A stretch of DNA of 64,000 nt from Christiangramia fulva (GCF_003024155.1 NZ_CP028136.1:3968001-4032000); one strand, 5' to 3'; positions 52,917 to 63,995 are shown, numbered from the stretch's first letter. Numbers and translations are program-made. The notes: generated by a model from the sequence alone, not told the origin.

Positions 52917-53774
52917 TTATACCTTAATGATATGTTGCCTGTAATATTCGATAATGCCATCTATAGGTCTTCTTACAAAATTGCCCAATTCGATGCCGTA
53001 TGGTTGAACCACGGCCTGGATAATGTCCTGACTAAAGTAAGCGATGCTCCCCACAAAATGTACGGGAACCGATCTTACCTGCGGGTAACATAACACACGC
53101 GATTGAACAAAATCATACATACCTTCATGCAACAGTTTGTAAAAATAACCGTTGCGTTCATTAGTAAAAATGAATTCAGCGAAATTGGCAAGATATGTAT
53201 TAGGGTTTTCCCTTCGGTATAGATTCAGTTTTATAACATCAGAATTTACATCAAAGGCCTTTTCAAAACTTTCGGCAATTTCCGGAGGCATTCTTTTATA
53301 ATAGTAATCCCTGATGAGCCTTTTTCCGAAGTAATTCCCGCTGGCCTCATCCATCAAAGTATATCCCAGGGAATCTACCGCCTGGTGAATCTTCTCTCCG
53401 TCAAAAAAGCAACTGTTGGAACCTGTACCGAGGATACATACGATCCCGGGTTCTGTTGTGGCCGCATAAACGGCTGCCACCATGTCTTCCATCACTAAAA
53501 CTTCTTCTGCATTGGTAAAATATCCGGAAAGAATACTCCTGAGGAGTTCCTTTGGAGTAGGAGTCCCGCAACCGGCACCGTAAAAATGGACCTTTTCTAT
53601 CTTGTGCTTTACCTCAGCTAAATCGGAGTTTTCAAGCAGTCTTTCCTCTAGCACGGGCTCTTTAAAAACGGCAGGATTAAGTCCCTTGGTCCTGGTTTTT
53701 AGAACCTGTTCTCCTTCATGATCCAGAAGTATCCAGTCACATTTCGTGGATCCTCCGTCAGCTATTAAAATCAT
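52917..53774 (-). CDS. BadF/BcrA-type sugar kinase (N-acetylglucosamine-kinase-like)
   Basis: The 285 residues form an actin-like ATPase fold: phosphate-1 motif LIADGGSTKCDWILLDHEGE at 3-22, phosphate-2 motif VCILGTGSNSCFFDG, and the connecting segment YTLMDEASGNYFGKRLIRDY. The family includes N-acetylglucosamine and glucosamine kinases. It follows pfkA and gapA and sits beside a malto-oligosaccharide locus whose phosphorylase releases free glucose. A glucokinase or GlcNAc kinase role are both open; the gene neighbourhood favours a hexose kinase. It is cytosolic. Confidence 0.8.
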   Translation of the reverse strand: MILIADGGSTKCDWILLDHEGEQVLKTRTKGLNPAVFKEPVLEERLLENSDLAEVKHKIEKVHFYGAGCGTPTPKELLRSILSGYFTNAEEVLVMEDMVAAVYAATTEPGIVCILGTGSNSCFFDGEKIHQAVDSLGYTLMDEASGNYFGKRLIRDYYYKRMPPEIAESFEKAFDVNSDVIKLNLYRRENPNTYLANFAEFIFTNERNGYFYKLLHEGMYDFVQSRVLCYPQVRSVPVHFVGSIAYFSQDIIQAVVQPYGIELGNFVRRPIDGIIEYYRQHIIKV

Positions 53775-53868
53775 CTGTAAAGAATTAAAAAGGGCCGGAA
53801 GAGACCAAAAACAGATTAAATATAAGTGAACTAATCTTTTTTAATTTCTTCAGGCCCAGAAGTGAAAG

Positions 53869-54879
<1,011 letters not shown>

Positions 54880-54883
54880 TTAA

Positions 54884-55870
54884 TTATACCGAAGTGATGT
54901 CGGCCACCCTTCGTAATTCATTATCTATTTTAGCATCGTCCTTAATGGCGATTTCAAGGTCTACATGCACCACTTTTTGATGATGTATGCCAACCATAAT
55001 TTCCGATTTTCCTTTCATAAGTGCCTCCACGGCTCCTACTCCAAGTTTACTTGCCAACACACGGTCAAAACAGCTTGGGGATCCTCCCCGCTGAATATGG
55101 CCAAGCACTGAAACCCTTATCTCATATTCATCAAGGTTTTCTTCGATGAATTTTGCCAGTTCAAAGATGTTTTTTCCACTTTTTTCGCCTTCAGCCACCA
55201 CAATGATACTTGAGGTTTTCCCAGACTTCTTGCTTTTTCGAAGTGAATCTATCAATCTTTCAGCTCCCAGGTTTTCTTCAGGGATGAGAATTTCTTCCGC
55301 ACCGGCACCTATACCGCTGTTAAGGGCAATATCACCAGCATCTCTTCCCATTACTTCCACTAAAAAGAGGCGGTTATGAGAACTTGCCGTGTCACGTATT
55401 TTATCAATTGCCTCAACCACAGTATTTAAGGCGGTATCATATCCAAGAGTAAAATCGGTGCCATTGATATCATTATCTATGGTTGCAGGAATACCCACAA
55501 TGGGGAAATTATGTTCCTGACTAAAAAGCTGTCCACCGGTAAAGGTACCATCCCCGCCTATAACCACAAGGGCATCAACATTATTAGCAACTAAATTATC
55601 ATAGGCCTTTTTACGGCCTTTTTTAGTTTTAAATTCCATGGAGCGGGTAGATTTGAGAAAAGTCCCGCCTTTATTTATTATGTTTCTAACCGAACGCGCA
55701 TCCAGCTTTTCAAAATCGGCTTCAATTAGACCCTGATAGCCTCTGTAAACACCTGTACAATCTAATTTATAAAATGAACAGGCACGTACTACTGCTCGAA
55801 TTGCAGCGTTCATTCCTGGAGCGTCTCCCCCGGAAGTCAAAACCGCGATGTTTCTTATATTTTCTGCCAT
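54884..55870 (-). CDS. pfkA: ATP-dependent 6-phosphofructokinase
   Basis: The 328 residues have the ATP site ITSGGDAPGMNAAIRAVVRA-like stretch (LTSGG version), the GGDGTFTGG loop whose Gly marks the ATP rather than pyrophosphate enzyme, the catalytic IPATIDNDINGTDFTLGYDT, EVMGRDAGDIALNSGIGAGA, and GHIQRGGSPSCFDRVLASKL. It commits fructose-6-phosphate to glycolysis. It begins the pfkA-gapA pair, with a candidate -7 element close to the ATG. Confidence 0.97.
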   Translation of the reverse strand: MAENIRNIAVLTSGGDAPGMNAAIRAVVRACSFYKLDCTGVYRGYQGLIEADFEKLDARSVRNIINKGGTFLKSTRSMEFKTKKGRKKAYDNLVANNVDALVVIGGDGTFTGGQLFSQEHNFPIVGIPATIDNDINGTDFTLGYDTALNTVVEAIDKIRDTASSHNRLFLVEVMGRDAGDIALNSGIGAGAEEILIPEENLGAERLIDSLRKSKKSGKTSSIIVVAEGEKSGKNIFELAKFIEENLDEYEIRVSVLGHIQRGGSPSCFDRVLASKLGVGAVEALMKGKSEIMVGIHHQKVVHVDLEIAIKDDAKIDNELRRVADITSV

Positions 55871-55877
55871 TGCTGCC

Positions 55878-55885
55878 CAAAACTA
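55878..55885 (-). promoter_or_regulatory. Candidate -7 promoter element for pfkA-gapA
   Basis: TAGTTTTG on the minus strand (55885 to 55878) matches TAnnTTTG only seven bases before the ATG, so the transcript would be nearly leaderless. No clear -33 box is seen. Confidence 0.3.
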
Positions 55886-55950
55886 TTTCATTTCAGAACG
55901 ATAACCTAATTTCGGAAAAAACTAAATCGTTTTCGGTTAATAAGTAATAA

Positions 55951-55976
55951 AAAAAGCCACAATAATGCGGCTTTTT
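55951..55976 (-). terminator. Intrinsic terminator of the malto-oligosaccharide operon
   Basis: AAAAAGCC (55951-55958) pairs with GGCTTTTT (55969-55976) around a ten-base loop, about 20 bases after the stop of the GH13 lipoprotein gene on the minus strand. It separates the sugar operon from pfkA-gapA. Confidence 0.75.
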
Positions 55977-55996
55977 ACAAAATTTTAGGATTTTAA

Positions 55997-57439
55997 TTAC
56001 TTATTCGTCAATATTTTATATTCCCAGGGCTGAAATTGGATTTCCTGATCGGCCTTTAAACTGAAATCCCCTCTGTTAATATAATCGTTGAAATCTCCTG
56101 TAAGATCTACCGTAAATGTCACCGGTTTGGCAGTAAAATTAGCGATATAATAAACCTCATTCCCTTCCTTCGCTCTTTTGAAAGCAAGGATCTTTTCTTC
56201 ATCTGAAGTTTTTAACCTGGTATAAGAGGCATCGTTCTTACCACCGTTCAATGCCGGATTGGTGTTTTTAAGTTTTCCGAGTTTGACTGCAAGCGGATAA
56301 ACTTTTCCTTTTGTTTTAGGAATAGTGTCTTTTTCAAAGAATTTCAGCCTTTTGTTCATGTCGTATTCCTGCCCGTTATAGATCAGGGGCATGCCGGGAA
56401 TGGTATAAGTAAGGGCCAGCATGGTTTCTGAAGCATCGCCCAATCTTTCGGCCACGGTGCCACTCCACGAATTTTCGTCATGATTGGTGACAAAATTCAT
56501 CAAAATATCATCTTCCTGATAAGTAGAATCTACTTTCTTCATATAATTATCCCAGGTTTTGGCAGTGGCTTTCCCCAGCGCAATGGAATTCATGATATGG
56601 TATCCCTCCCAATTGTAACCCATGTCGAAAGCCTGTTCAAAAAGGTCACGGTCTTCAGACTCGGCCAACATGAAAATGGGTTTTATTTTTTTCATCTGTT
56701 TTACAGTTTTTTCCCAGAAATCGGTGGGAACATTTCCCGCAACATCACAACGAAAACCATCTATATCGTGATTGATCCAGAACATCATTTCATCACGCAT
56801 GGCCTCACGCAGCGCGGGATTTTCGTAATTTAGATCAGCAACATCGGTCCAGCCCCATTTTTCCCCGGTTTCCGGATTAATAGGCTCGGTAATTTCTCCA
56901 TTTTTGTCTTTGGTATAATATTCAGGATGCTCCTTTAGCCAGGGATGATCCCAGCCAGTATGGTTAGCGACCCAGTCGAGAATGACATACATCCCATTCT
57001 CATGGGCCGTTTGTACCAGTTCGTCAAAATCTTCGATGGTACCATAATCATCGTTCACCGCCGAATAATCCTGGATCGCATAATAGCTCCCCAGGTACTT
57101 TTTCTTCTCTTCAGGATCCTTAATATCTTCAATAGATTTATCGGCAGTAGCTTTCCTCTTTTTCATGGAAATAGGATAAATAGGCATTACCCAAATGATC
57201 TTTACCCCGAGGTTTTTAAGCTTTGGAACGTCTTTCGTAAAAGCGTCAAGAGTTCCTTCTGGTGAATAATCGCGAATATTCGCCTCATAGATCACGGCTG
57301 TTTCCAGCACATCGTCATTTATTGGCGGAAGACTATCCTGAACCTGTTCCTGTTTTACAGGCTGCTCTTCTTTCTGTTCATTTTTACAGGAAGTAATCAA
57401 ACTCACCATAAAAAGAAATAAAATCAGTTTCTTCATCAT
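55997..57439 (-). CDS. GH13 alpha-amylase-family lipoprotein
   Basis: The 480 residues begin with a lipoprotein signal (FLFMVSLITSC, Cys18 if the first ATG is used; a second ATG follows at once). The GH13 barrel has VIYEANIRDYSPEGTLDAFT, GVKIIWVMPIYPI, DWVANHTGWDHPW, the nucleophile Asp in IDGFRCDVAG, the acid/base Glu in FMLAESEDRD and the third Asp in VTNHDENSWSG, plus a C-terminal beta domain. It should hydrolyse alpha-1,4-glucans at the cell surface or in the periplasm. It is last in the sugar operon, 16 bases after the susA-like gene. Confidence 0.93.
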   Translation of the reverse strand: MMKKLILFLFMVSLITSCKNEQKEEQPVKQEQVQDSLPPINDDVLETAVIYEANIRDYSPEGTLDAFTKDVPKLKNLGVKIIWVMPIYPISMKKRKATADKSIEDIKDPEEKKKYLGSYYAIQDYSAVNDDYGTIEDFDELVQTAHENGMYVILDWVANHTGWDHPWLKEHPEYYTKDKNGEITEPINPETGEKWGWTDVADLNYENPALREAMRDEMMFWINHDIDGFRCDVAGNVPTDFWEKTVKQMKKIKPIFMLAESEDRDLFEQAFDMGYNWEGYHIMNSIALGKATAKTWDNYMKKVDSTYQEDDILMNFVTNHDENSWSGTVAERLGDASETMLALTYTIPGMPLIYNGQEYDMNKRLKFFEKDTIPKTKGKVYPLAVKLGKLKNTNPALNGGKNDASYTRLKTSDEEKILAFKRAKEGNEVYYIANFTAKPVTFTVDLTGDFNDYINRGDFSLKADQEIQFQPWEYKILTNK

Positions 57440-57455
57440 ATTTAAGTTTTAATGA

Positions 57456-59294
57456 TTAATTCAGTTCAATGACCATAGATTTATTTCCACCAATGCTGAG
57501 TTTGTCTTTTAGTTCCATGGATTTTCCCGAAATGATCTCCTTGCCGGAAATATGGTTTTTTAAGCCTTCGCTATATTTTGACAGGTTTAGCACCTGCTCG
57601 TCGGGATTATTATTGATCACTACCATTACTCTTTGGTCTTCATTATACCTAAAATACACATAAACATTGTTTTCAGGCAAATACTGAAGTAATTTCCCAA
57701 AATGCAGCACCGGCTGGTCCTTCCGGTAATTCAGGAGCTTTTTTGTAAACGAGTAATATTCCTGCTGCTTCGCACTCCTTTCAGCTTTTAAAAAAGCCGA
57801 TTGTTCGTCACTTTCCCAGCCTCCGGGAAAATCCCTGCGAATATCGCCATCGCCTTTGCCTTTATCGCCGCGCATTCCTATTTCGCTTCCGTAATAAAGC
57901 TGCGGAATTCCCCGCGTGGTAAGGATCAGCGTCATCGCAAGTTTATATTTGTCTACATCACCGTCATAGATCTCATTGAAACGGTTGGTATCGTGATTTT
58001 CTATAAAAACCAGTAAATTATTAATATTTGTATATAAAAAATCATTTACGAAATTGTCATAAGCCTTCACCATTCCCTCACCCCAGTTTTGCTCTTCTTC
58101 ATTAAACATGGTCCCAATGGCATCGTGAAGGGTAAAATCCATCACCGAGGGCAAATAAGAATTGAAACTCTGGATCGCACCAATCCTACTGTCTTTTTGC
58201 CAGTACGAGATCTGCGCCTGGTCGTGCATCCATACTTCGCCTACAATATTGAAATGGGGATATTCATCCATTATCGCTTTAGTCCATTTGGCGATTCCAT
58301 CTTTGTCGTTATATGAATACGTATCCACTCGGAAACCGTCAAGCCCTGCATATTCTATCCACCAGATCGCATTTTGGGTAAGATATTTCAGGACCAGCGG
58401 ATTGCTTTGATTCAGATCAGGCATAGTGCTGGTGAACCAACCGTCAACGCAATACCTCAAATCTCTTTTAGACTTATGCTGATCGTATTGGGTGGTCATG
58501 CGATAATTTGAATTTTCGTAACCCGGAAACTGATGGATCCAGTCGTAAGTGGGCAGATCTTTGATCATCCAGTGCTCGGCACCCCAATGATTGGTCACAT
58601 AATCCATGATAAGCTTCATGTCCCGCTTATGCATTTCATCTGCCAGCCTTCGATAATCTTCATTGCTTCCATAGCGTTTGTCAATATTGTAAGCATCGCT
58701 AATGGCATAGGTATGATAGGAATATTGCGGATCGTCGTCTTCGAGAAGCGGCGTGCTCCACAAGGCCGTAATTCCCAGGTCCTCCAGGTAATCAAGATGG
58801 TCTATTATTCCCTGAATGTCGCCACCATGACGACCGCCCTGTTTGCTTCGGTTGGCTTTCTCCTGAAGCTCCGGACTGGAATCATTTTCCGGATTTCCAT
58901 TCGCAAAACGATCGGGCATAATCAGGTAAATCGCATCAGAAGCGTCAAATCCTTCACGTTCTGCGGAATTTTCCTCACGTTCTTTCAATTCATAATTCCG
59001 TGAAAATTTCTTTTTTCCGTTTTTGGAAAAATTAAGTTTATATTTTCCGGCTGCAAGATCACCTGAATTGATCGTTACAAAAAGATAATTCGGATTTTCG
59101 GTTCTCCGCACGTTCCTGAGAATTACAGGTTCCTCAGCACTTACTTCATACTCGGCGATATCCTTTCCATAGAGCATCACCTGAAGCTCGTCCATTTTCA
59201 TATCGGTCCACCAGAATGGTGGTTCAATTCTTTCAATCTGTGAAAAACCGTTCAAACTCATCAAAAACAGACTTATAAAAAATAGTCTTTTCAT
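57456..59294 (-). CDS. Periplasmic GH13 neopullulanase/cyclomaltodextrinase-type enzyme (SusA-like)
   Basis: The 612 residues have an ordinary signal peptide (MKRLFFISLFLMSLNGFSQ), an N-terminal Ig-like domain (about 22-115, PPFWWTDMKMDELQVMLYGK), the GH13 barrel (about 120-520) with catalytic Asp in DGFRVDTYSYNDKDG, Glu in IVGEVWMHDQAQ and Asp in FIENHDTNRFNEI, and a C-terminal beta domain. The N-terminal domain and periplasmic location match Bacteroides SusA neopullulanase, which trims malto-oligosaccharides and cyclodextrins before uptake by the inner-membrane carrier. A 134-base gap separates it from the GH65 gene. Confidence 0.94.
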   Translation of the reverse strand: MKRLFFISLFLMSLNGFSQIERIEPPFWWTDMKMDELQVMLYGKDIAEYEVSAEEPVILRNVRRTENPNYLFVTINSGDLAAGKYKLNFSKNGKKKFSRNYELKEREENSAEREGFDASDAIYLIMPDRFANGNPENDSSPELQEKANRSKQGGRHGGDIQGIIDHLDYLEDLGITALWSTPLLEDDDPQYSYHTYAISDAYNIDKRYGSNEDYRRLADEMHKRDMKLIMDYVTNHWGAEHWMIKDLPTYDWIHQFPGYENSNYRMTTQYDQHKSKRDLRYCVDGWFTSTMPDLNQSNPLVLKYLTQNAIWWIEYAGLDGFRVDTYSYNDKDGIAKWTKAIMDEYPHFNIVGEVWMHDQAQISYWQKDSRIGAIQSFNSYLPSVMDFTLHDAIGTMFNEEEQNWGEGMVKAYDNFVNDFLYTNINNLLVFIENHDTNRFNEIYDGDVDKYKLAMTLILTTRGIPQLYYGSEIGMRGDKGKGDGDIRRDFPGGWESDEQSAFLKAERSAKQQEYYSFTKKLLNYRKDQPVLHFGKLLQYLPENNVYVYFRYNEDQRVMVVINNNPDEQVLNLSKYSEGLKNHISGKEIISGKSMELKDKLSIGGNKSMVIELN

Positions 59295-59428
59295 TTTATT
59301 AATTTAAGAAAAAGAAGCTGTTGAAAAAAGATCTGAAAATTGCCGTTTTTAAGCCCTAGCTTAAGATTTGGTGAATCTGAACCAATTTCAGCAGGTAAAA
59401 TCAATTTTTCCAGGCAGCCCTTTTTATT

Positions 59429-61735
59429 TTAAACACTAACAGGTAAATTAGGCTGTACCTCCACTTTTTTTCCTTTTACCAGGATCTCCAGCGAATCTTC
59501 ACCTTCCAGGCTGAAATTGGTCTTTTCAGCGGTCACATCAACTTTTAAAATCCTTTCCCTGAAATTCACTTTAAAGGAATAGGCTTTCCAGTTTTCAGGA
59601 ATTTGCGGATTAAAGGAAAGCTGGTCATCCACCACGCGCATGCCGCCAAAACCTTCCACAATGCTCATCCAGGTACCTGCCATACTGGTAATATGGCAAC
59701 CCTGCTCCACTTCCTTATTATAATCATCAAGGTCCAGCCTGGATGTTCTCAGGTAAAAATTATAAGCCTGCTCCATTCTACCAAGCAATGCCGCCTGAAT
59801 GCTATGCACGCAGGGAGAAAGTGAGGATTCGTGAACGGTAATAGGCTCATAGAAATCGAAATGTTTTTCAAGCTCTTCCCTGCTGAAATGATCTTCAAAG
59901 AAGTAGAAACCCTGAAGTACATCGGCCTGTTTGATATAACAGGAACGAAGAATACGATCCCAGCTCCATTTCTGATTGATAGGACGCTGTTTTTTGTCAA
60001 GTTCGGAGACAGGGATGATCTCTTTGTCTAAAAATCCGTCCTGCTGCAGGAAGACGCCATATTTTTCAGAATATGGAAAATACATGTTTTCGGCCACCTC
60101 TTTCCAGTTGGCAAGTTCGCCTTCGTTAAGCGACGTTTTGCCCATCACACGATCATAATCTTCTTTATAGCCATCTTTGACCTTATCGATCATTTCCATG
60201 CAATATTCAATACACCACTTCGCGATATAGTTTGTGTACCAGTTGTTATGAACGTTATTCTCATATTCGTTGGGTCCCGTCACTCCCAGAATGACATATT
60301 TATTTTTCTGGCTGCTAAAATTCGCACGCTGCTGCCAGAAACGCGCAATTGCGATCATCACTTCCAGCCCTTTTTCAGGGATATAACTGAAGTCACCGGT
60401 AAAACGAACATAATTGTAAATGGCAAAAACCATGGCTCCATTCCTGTGAATTTCCTCGAAGGTGATCTCCCATTCGTTATGGCTTTCCTCTCCATTCATG
60501 GTCACCATGGGATAAAGAGCTGCTCCCTTGCAAAAACCTAGTTTTTCGGCATTTTCAATAGCCTTATCTAATTGATTGTAGCGATAAGTCAGCAGGTTTC
60601 GGGCCACTTTCTGGTCTTTGGTCGCCATATAGAATGGAATACAATAGGCCTCGGTGTCCCAATAGGTGCTTCCGCCGTATTTTTCTCCGGTAAAGCCTTT
60701 TGGACCGATATTCAACCTCTCGTCTTTCCCCAAATAGGTTTGATTCAACTGGAAAATGTTGAACCGGATTCCCTGCTGAGCCATGACATCTCCTGAAATG
60801 GTAATATCGGCCATTTCCCAGATCTTCGCCCAGGCGTTTTTCTGCTCCAGCTTCAGTTGATCAAAACCTTTTGTTTTGGTTTTTTTCAAAACAGAAGCGG
60901 CCGCTGATATCAATTCGTCATTTGGGTGATTCATGTCTGTTACATAGCCCGCATACTTTATAATCGAAGCCGTTTCCCCTTCAGAAACATCCACCGAATA
61001 ATTGAAGAAGATCCTGTCTTCATCGGTTTTAATTTCAGGTTCTTCGGAAAAAAGGTGTCCATTTTTAAATAGCTCAGACTGCATATAGGTTCCAACATGG
61101 AAGCCGGTTTTATGCGTTTTTGAAACCAAAAAACCTTTGTCTTCCCGGATTTTAACTTCGAGGGTTTCCCAAAAACGCTCCTCCCAGTTGGCATCGGTGT
61201 TGGTGATGCTGCCGTCCAGATAAGGCTCAAAACGTATGTTGGCAGAAGCATTTATCGGCTTTACTTCGAATTTTATCGCTCCCAGTTCATCATTGACGAT
61301 GGAAAGAAAACGAATAGCCTTCACCTCAACTTTAATTCCGTTAGGCATAGTAGCTTCAAAGCTTCTGCCCAGCCAGCCTTCCTTCATATCCAGTTCTCTC
61401 CTGAAATTTTCTACAGATGTGCATTTATGAAGGTCGAGAGGTGTTTCATTTACATATATATTAATACCAATCCAGTTTGGAGCGTTCAGCACCTTGGCGA
61501 AATATTCGGGGTAACCGTTCTTCCACCAGCCCACTTTGGTTTTGTCGGGATAATAAACCCCGCCAATATAGCTACCCTGAAAACTGGGTCCCGAATAGGT
61601 TTCTTCAAAATTAGCACGCTGGCCCATAGCCCCGTTCCCAATGCTGAAGAGACTTTCGGAAGATTTCACTTTTCCGGGGTCGAATCCCTCTTCTATGATC
61701 GACCATTCATCTGGTTTTATATAATCCTGATTCAT
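59429..61735 (-). CDS. GH65 family disaccharide phosphorylase, probable maltose phosphorylase
   Basis: The 768 residues show the GH65 plan: an N-terminal beta-sandwich (SLFSIGNGAMGQRANFEETY), a helical linker, an (alpha/alpha)6 barrel with the general acid Glu in NEWEITFEEIHRNGAMVFAI, GVTGPNEYENNVHNNWYTNY, the phosphate-binding His-Ser region in YEPITVHESSLSPCVHSIQA and GCHITSMAGTWMSIVEGFGG, and a C-terminal domain. There is no signal peptide, so it is cytosolic. Maltose phosphorylase gives beta-glucose-1-phosphate plus glucose; trehalose or kojibiose phosphorylase are sister activities, but the GH13 neighbours favour maltose. It is coupled to pgmB by a four-base overlap. Confidence 0.92.
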   Translation of the reverse strand: MNQDYIKPDEWSIIEEGFDPGKVKSSESLFSIGNGAMGQRANFEETYSGPSFQGSYIGGVYYPDKTKVGWWKNGYPEYFAKVLNAPNWIGINIYVNETPLDLHKCTSVENFRRELDMKEGWLGRSFEATMPNGIKVEVKAIRFLSIVNDELGAIKFEVKPINASANIRFEPYLDGSITNTDANWEERFWETLEVKIREDKGFLVSKTHKTGFHVGTYMQSELFKNGHLFSEEPEIKTDEDRIFFNYSVDVSEGETASIIKYAGYVTDMNHPNDELISAAASVLKKTKTKGFDQLKLEQKNAWAKIWEMADITISGDVMAQQGIRFNIFQLNQTYLGKDERLNIGPKGFTGEKYGGSTYWDTEAYCIPFYMATKDQKVARNLLTYRYNQLDKAIENAEKLGFCKGAALYPMVTMNGEESHNEWEITFEEIHRNGAMVFAIYNYVRFTGDFSYIPEKGLEVMIAIARFWQQRANFSSQKNKYVILGVTGPNEYENNVHNNWYTNYIAKWCIEYCMEMIDKVKDGYKEDYDRVMGKTSLNEGELANWKEVAENMYFPYSEKYGVFLQQDGFLDKEIIPVSELDKKQRPINQKWSWDRILRSCYIKQADVLQGFYFFEDHFSREELEKHFDFYEPITVHESSLSPCVHSIQAALLGRMEQAYNFYLRTSRLDLDDYNKEVEQGCHITSMAGTWMSIVEGFGGMRVVDDQLSFNPQIPENWKAYSFKVNFRERILKVDVTAEKTNFSLEGEDSLEILVKGKKVEVQPNLPVSV

Positions 61736-62400
61736 TCTTCTTCTTTTCTCAGTAGTTTTTCAATAAAATCTATTTCTATTTTGGTGAAATCGGGGAACAC
61801 AAAATCGGCTTCATGCAGCACTTGCTTTTCTCCGATTCCAATACTTATCATTTTGCCAATGTTTGCGGCTTCCACTCCTGCTAAAGAATCTTCAAAAACC
61901 ACGCAGTTTTCCGGTTTTGCGTGAAGCCTTTCCGCAGCGATGAGGAAAACCTCGGGATCGGGTTTGGCTTTACTAACATCGGTCCCATCTACAATCGCAT
62001 CAAATGTATTGTAAAGGTTGATTTTTTTAAGGATCGTCCTGGCGTTCTTACTGGCAGAGCCGAGGGCGATCGGGATATTTTTTTCTTTCAAGAAATTAAG
62101 CACTTTAGGTACACCGGGGAGAATTTCATCTTCTTCCATTTTATCTACATAAGAGAGATAATTTTCATTCTTCAGTGCCATTTGCCTGTTAAATTCTTCT
62201 TCAGTAAGCTTCATATTTCCCCAGGTGAGTATCTTGTTCAACGATTCCACCCGGCTAACGCCTTTGAGCTGCTCGTTCTGTTCCTGGGTAAAATCGAAAC
62301 CAAGGTCATTAGCAAGCTTCCGCCAGGCAAGAAAGTGAAATTTAGCCGTATCTACAATAACTCCGTCGAGATCGAAAATGAAGGCTCTATGGTTGTTCAT
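61732..62400 (-). CDS. pgmB: Beta-phosphoglucomutase
   Basis: This HAD-superfamily enzyme has 222 residues: nucleophile and acid Asp residues in FIFDLDGVIVDTAKFHFLAW, the cap-domain segment QLKGVSRVESLNKIL typical of beta-PGM, SASKNARTILKKINL with the Ser/Lys motif, and the acidic motif VVFEDSLAGVEAA. It converts beta-glucose-1-phosphate from GH65 into glucose-6-phosphate. I start at the ATG at 62400; the codon before it is a TTG. It overlaps the carrier gene by 14 bases. Confidence 0.94.
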   Translation of the reverse strand: MNNHRAFIFDLDGVIVDTAKFHFLAWRKLANDLGFDFTQEQNEQLKGVSRVESLNKILTWGNMKLTEEEFNRQMALKNENYLSYVDKMEEDEILPGVPKVLNFLKEKNIPIALGSASKNARTILKKINLYNTFDAIVDGTDVSKAKPDPEVFLIAAERLHAKPENCVVFEDSLAGVEAANIGKMISIGIGEKQVLHEADFVFPDFTKIEIDFIEKLLRKEEE

Positions 62401-63907
62401 CAATATTAATTCTTTTATGGGTTTGAACTCTTAGGGTAAGCAGGCCGGCAAGTATCATGGAAAAGCCTCCCACCACCAACGCGTATACAGGTTCGCCATT
62501 AAACAACTCTTTAACGAGGAATCCGAGTATGGTTGCCGCCACGATTTGTGGGATCACAATAAAGAAGTTAAAAACTCCCATATAATATCCCATTTTCGCT
62601 GAAGGCAAAGCTCCCGAAAGCATGGCATAGGGAATGGAAAGGATACTTGCCCAGGCCACTCCCACGCCTATCATGGCCAGAAGCAAGCCGGTTTTGTCCC
62701 CGAGAAAATAGATGGAGATCAATCCGATTCCTCCTACCGATAATGCCAATAAATGCGTCACTTTATTACTGGTTCTGCGTGCCAGTACCGGCAATAAAAA
62801 TGCCACAGCAGCGGCAACGCCGTTATAGATTGTGAACATTACCGTCACCCAGTCTGCAGCATCATTATATTCAATGGTTGTGGTATCAAATGCGCCAAAC
62901 ACATGACCGGTCACTGCAGGTGTGGTATAAATCCACATTGAAAAAAGGGCAAACCACGAAAAGAATTGTACCCATGCAAGTTGTTTCATCGCAGGGGGCA
63001 TATTCAGCATATCGGTAATGATAATGGTAAAACCGTTGCGTACTTCCTTTTTCCGAAGTTGTGAAACGATCATAAAGAGAATTCCGGCGACCATTAAACC
63101 CACAAATAATATATATAGCTCTTTGGTAAGACCATTTTCATATATTAAAAAGCTGATTACAGCGCCGACCAGGAACATTCCCAGCCCGGTAAGAAACTGG
63201 TTGCGGATATTCTTTGTTTTATCAACAACTTCAACCCGCAGCTCTTTTTCCTTTTTTGCGGCTTCTTCAAAAGCCTTCAGTTCTTCCGGAGAATATTCCG
63301 AAGAGCGCAAGACCGTCCAGAGAACGGCGCAGAAAAAAACAATTCCGCCTACATAAAAAGACCATTTCACCGAATCTGGGATCACTCCTTCCGGTGCGGT
63401 ATTGCTTATCCCGAACCAGTTGGTGAACATGTAGGGAAGCAGCGAGCCTACCACGGCGCCAATGCCAATAAAAAAGCTCTGCATGGCAAAACCAAGCGTT
63501 CGCTGCCGGTCGGGCAGATTATCTCCCACGAATGCGCGGAAAGGTTCCATGGAGATGTTGATAGATGCATCCATGATCCATAGTGTACCCGCCGCCACCC
63601 AGAGAGTTGGGGAATTTGGCATAATGAATAAGGCTATCGAAGACAGGATCGCGCCCGCCAGAAAATAGGGTCTTCTTCTTCCTAATCTCGTCCAGGTACG
63701 ATCGCTGAAATAACCTATTATTGGCTGAATTACCAAACCGGTAACCGGCGCGGCGATCCAGAGAATTGGAATATCCTCTACTTTCGCTCCAAGGGTTTCA
63801 AAAATTCTTGAGGTGTTGGCATTTTGCAGGGCAAAACCAAACTGGATTCCCAGGAAACCGAAACTCATATTCCAGATTTCCCAGAAGCTTAATGTGCGTT
63901 TACGCAT
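62387..63907 (-). CDS. MFS sugar transporter, probable maltose permease (SLC45/GPH-like)
   Basis: The 506 residues form about 12 helices in two halves. The opening FWEIWNMSFGFLGIQFGFAL and the loop 2-3 motif GYFSDRTWTRLGRRRPYFLA (with the RRRP stretch of the SLC45/SUC-like sugar carriers) are diagnostic; a charged central loop (EAAKKEKELRVEVVDKTKNI) separates the halves. It heads the operon MFS-pgmB-GH65-susA-GH13, so maltose or malto-oligosaccharide import with protons is likely. The regulator and any SusC/SusD pair would be upstream, outside the window. Confidence 0.9.
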   Translation of the reverse strand: MRKRTLSFWEIWNMSFGFLGIQFGFALQNANTSRIFETLGAKVEDIPILWIAAPVTGLVIQPIIGYFSDRTWTRLGRRRPYFLAGAILSSIALFIMPNSPTLWVAAGTLWIMDASINISMEPFRAFVGDNLPDRQRTLGFAMQSFFIGIGAVVGSLLPYMFTNWFGISNTAPEGVIPDSVKWSFYVGGIVFFCAVLWTVLRSSEYSPEELKAFEEAAKKEKELRVEVVDKTKNIRNQFLTGLGMFLVGAVISFLIYENGLTKELYILFVGLMVAGILFMIVSQLRKKEVRNGFTIIITDMLNMPPAMKQLAWVQFFSWFALFSMWIYTTPAVTGHVFGAFDTTTIEYNDAADWVTVMFTIYNGVAAAVAFLLPVLARRTSNKVTHLLALSVGGIGLISIYFLGDKTGLLLAMIGVGVAWASILSIPYAMLSGALPSAKMGYYMGVFNFFIVIPQIVAATILGFLVKELFNGEPVYALVVGGFSMILAGLLTLRVQTHKRINIDEQP

Positions 63908-63967
63908 ATCGTAAGTTTTTAATTACGATAAGCCAGAGACTTATCAAAACTTAATAAAGGTAGGAAG

Positions 63968-63995
63968 TAAAAATATAAGTTCTGATAAATTTCAA
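63968..63995 (-). promoter_or_regulatory. Promoter of the malto-oligosaccharide operon
   Basis: On the minus strand TTG (63995 to 63993) and TATTTTTA (63975 to 63968, seven of eight bases of TAnnTTTG) are 17 bases apart. The carrier ATG is about 60 bases downstream, leaving room for an operator. Confidence 0.4.
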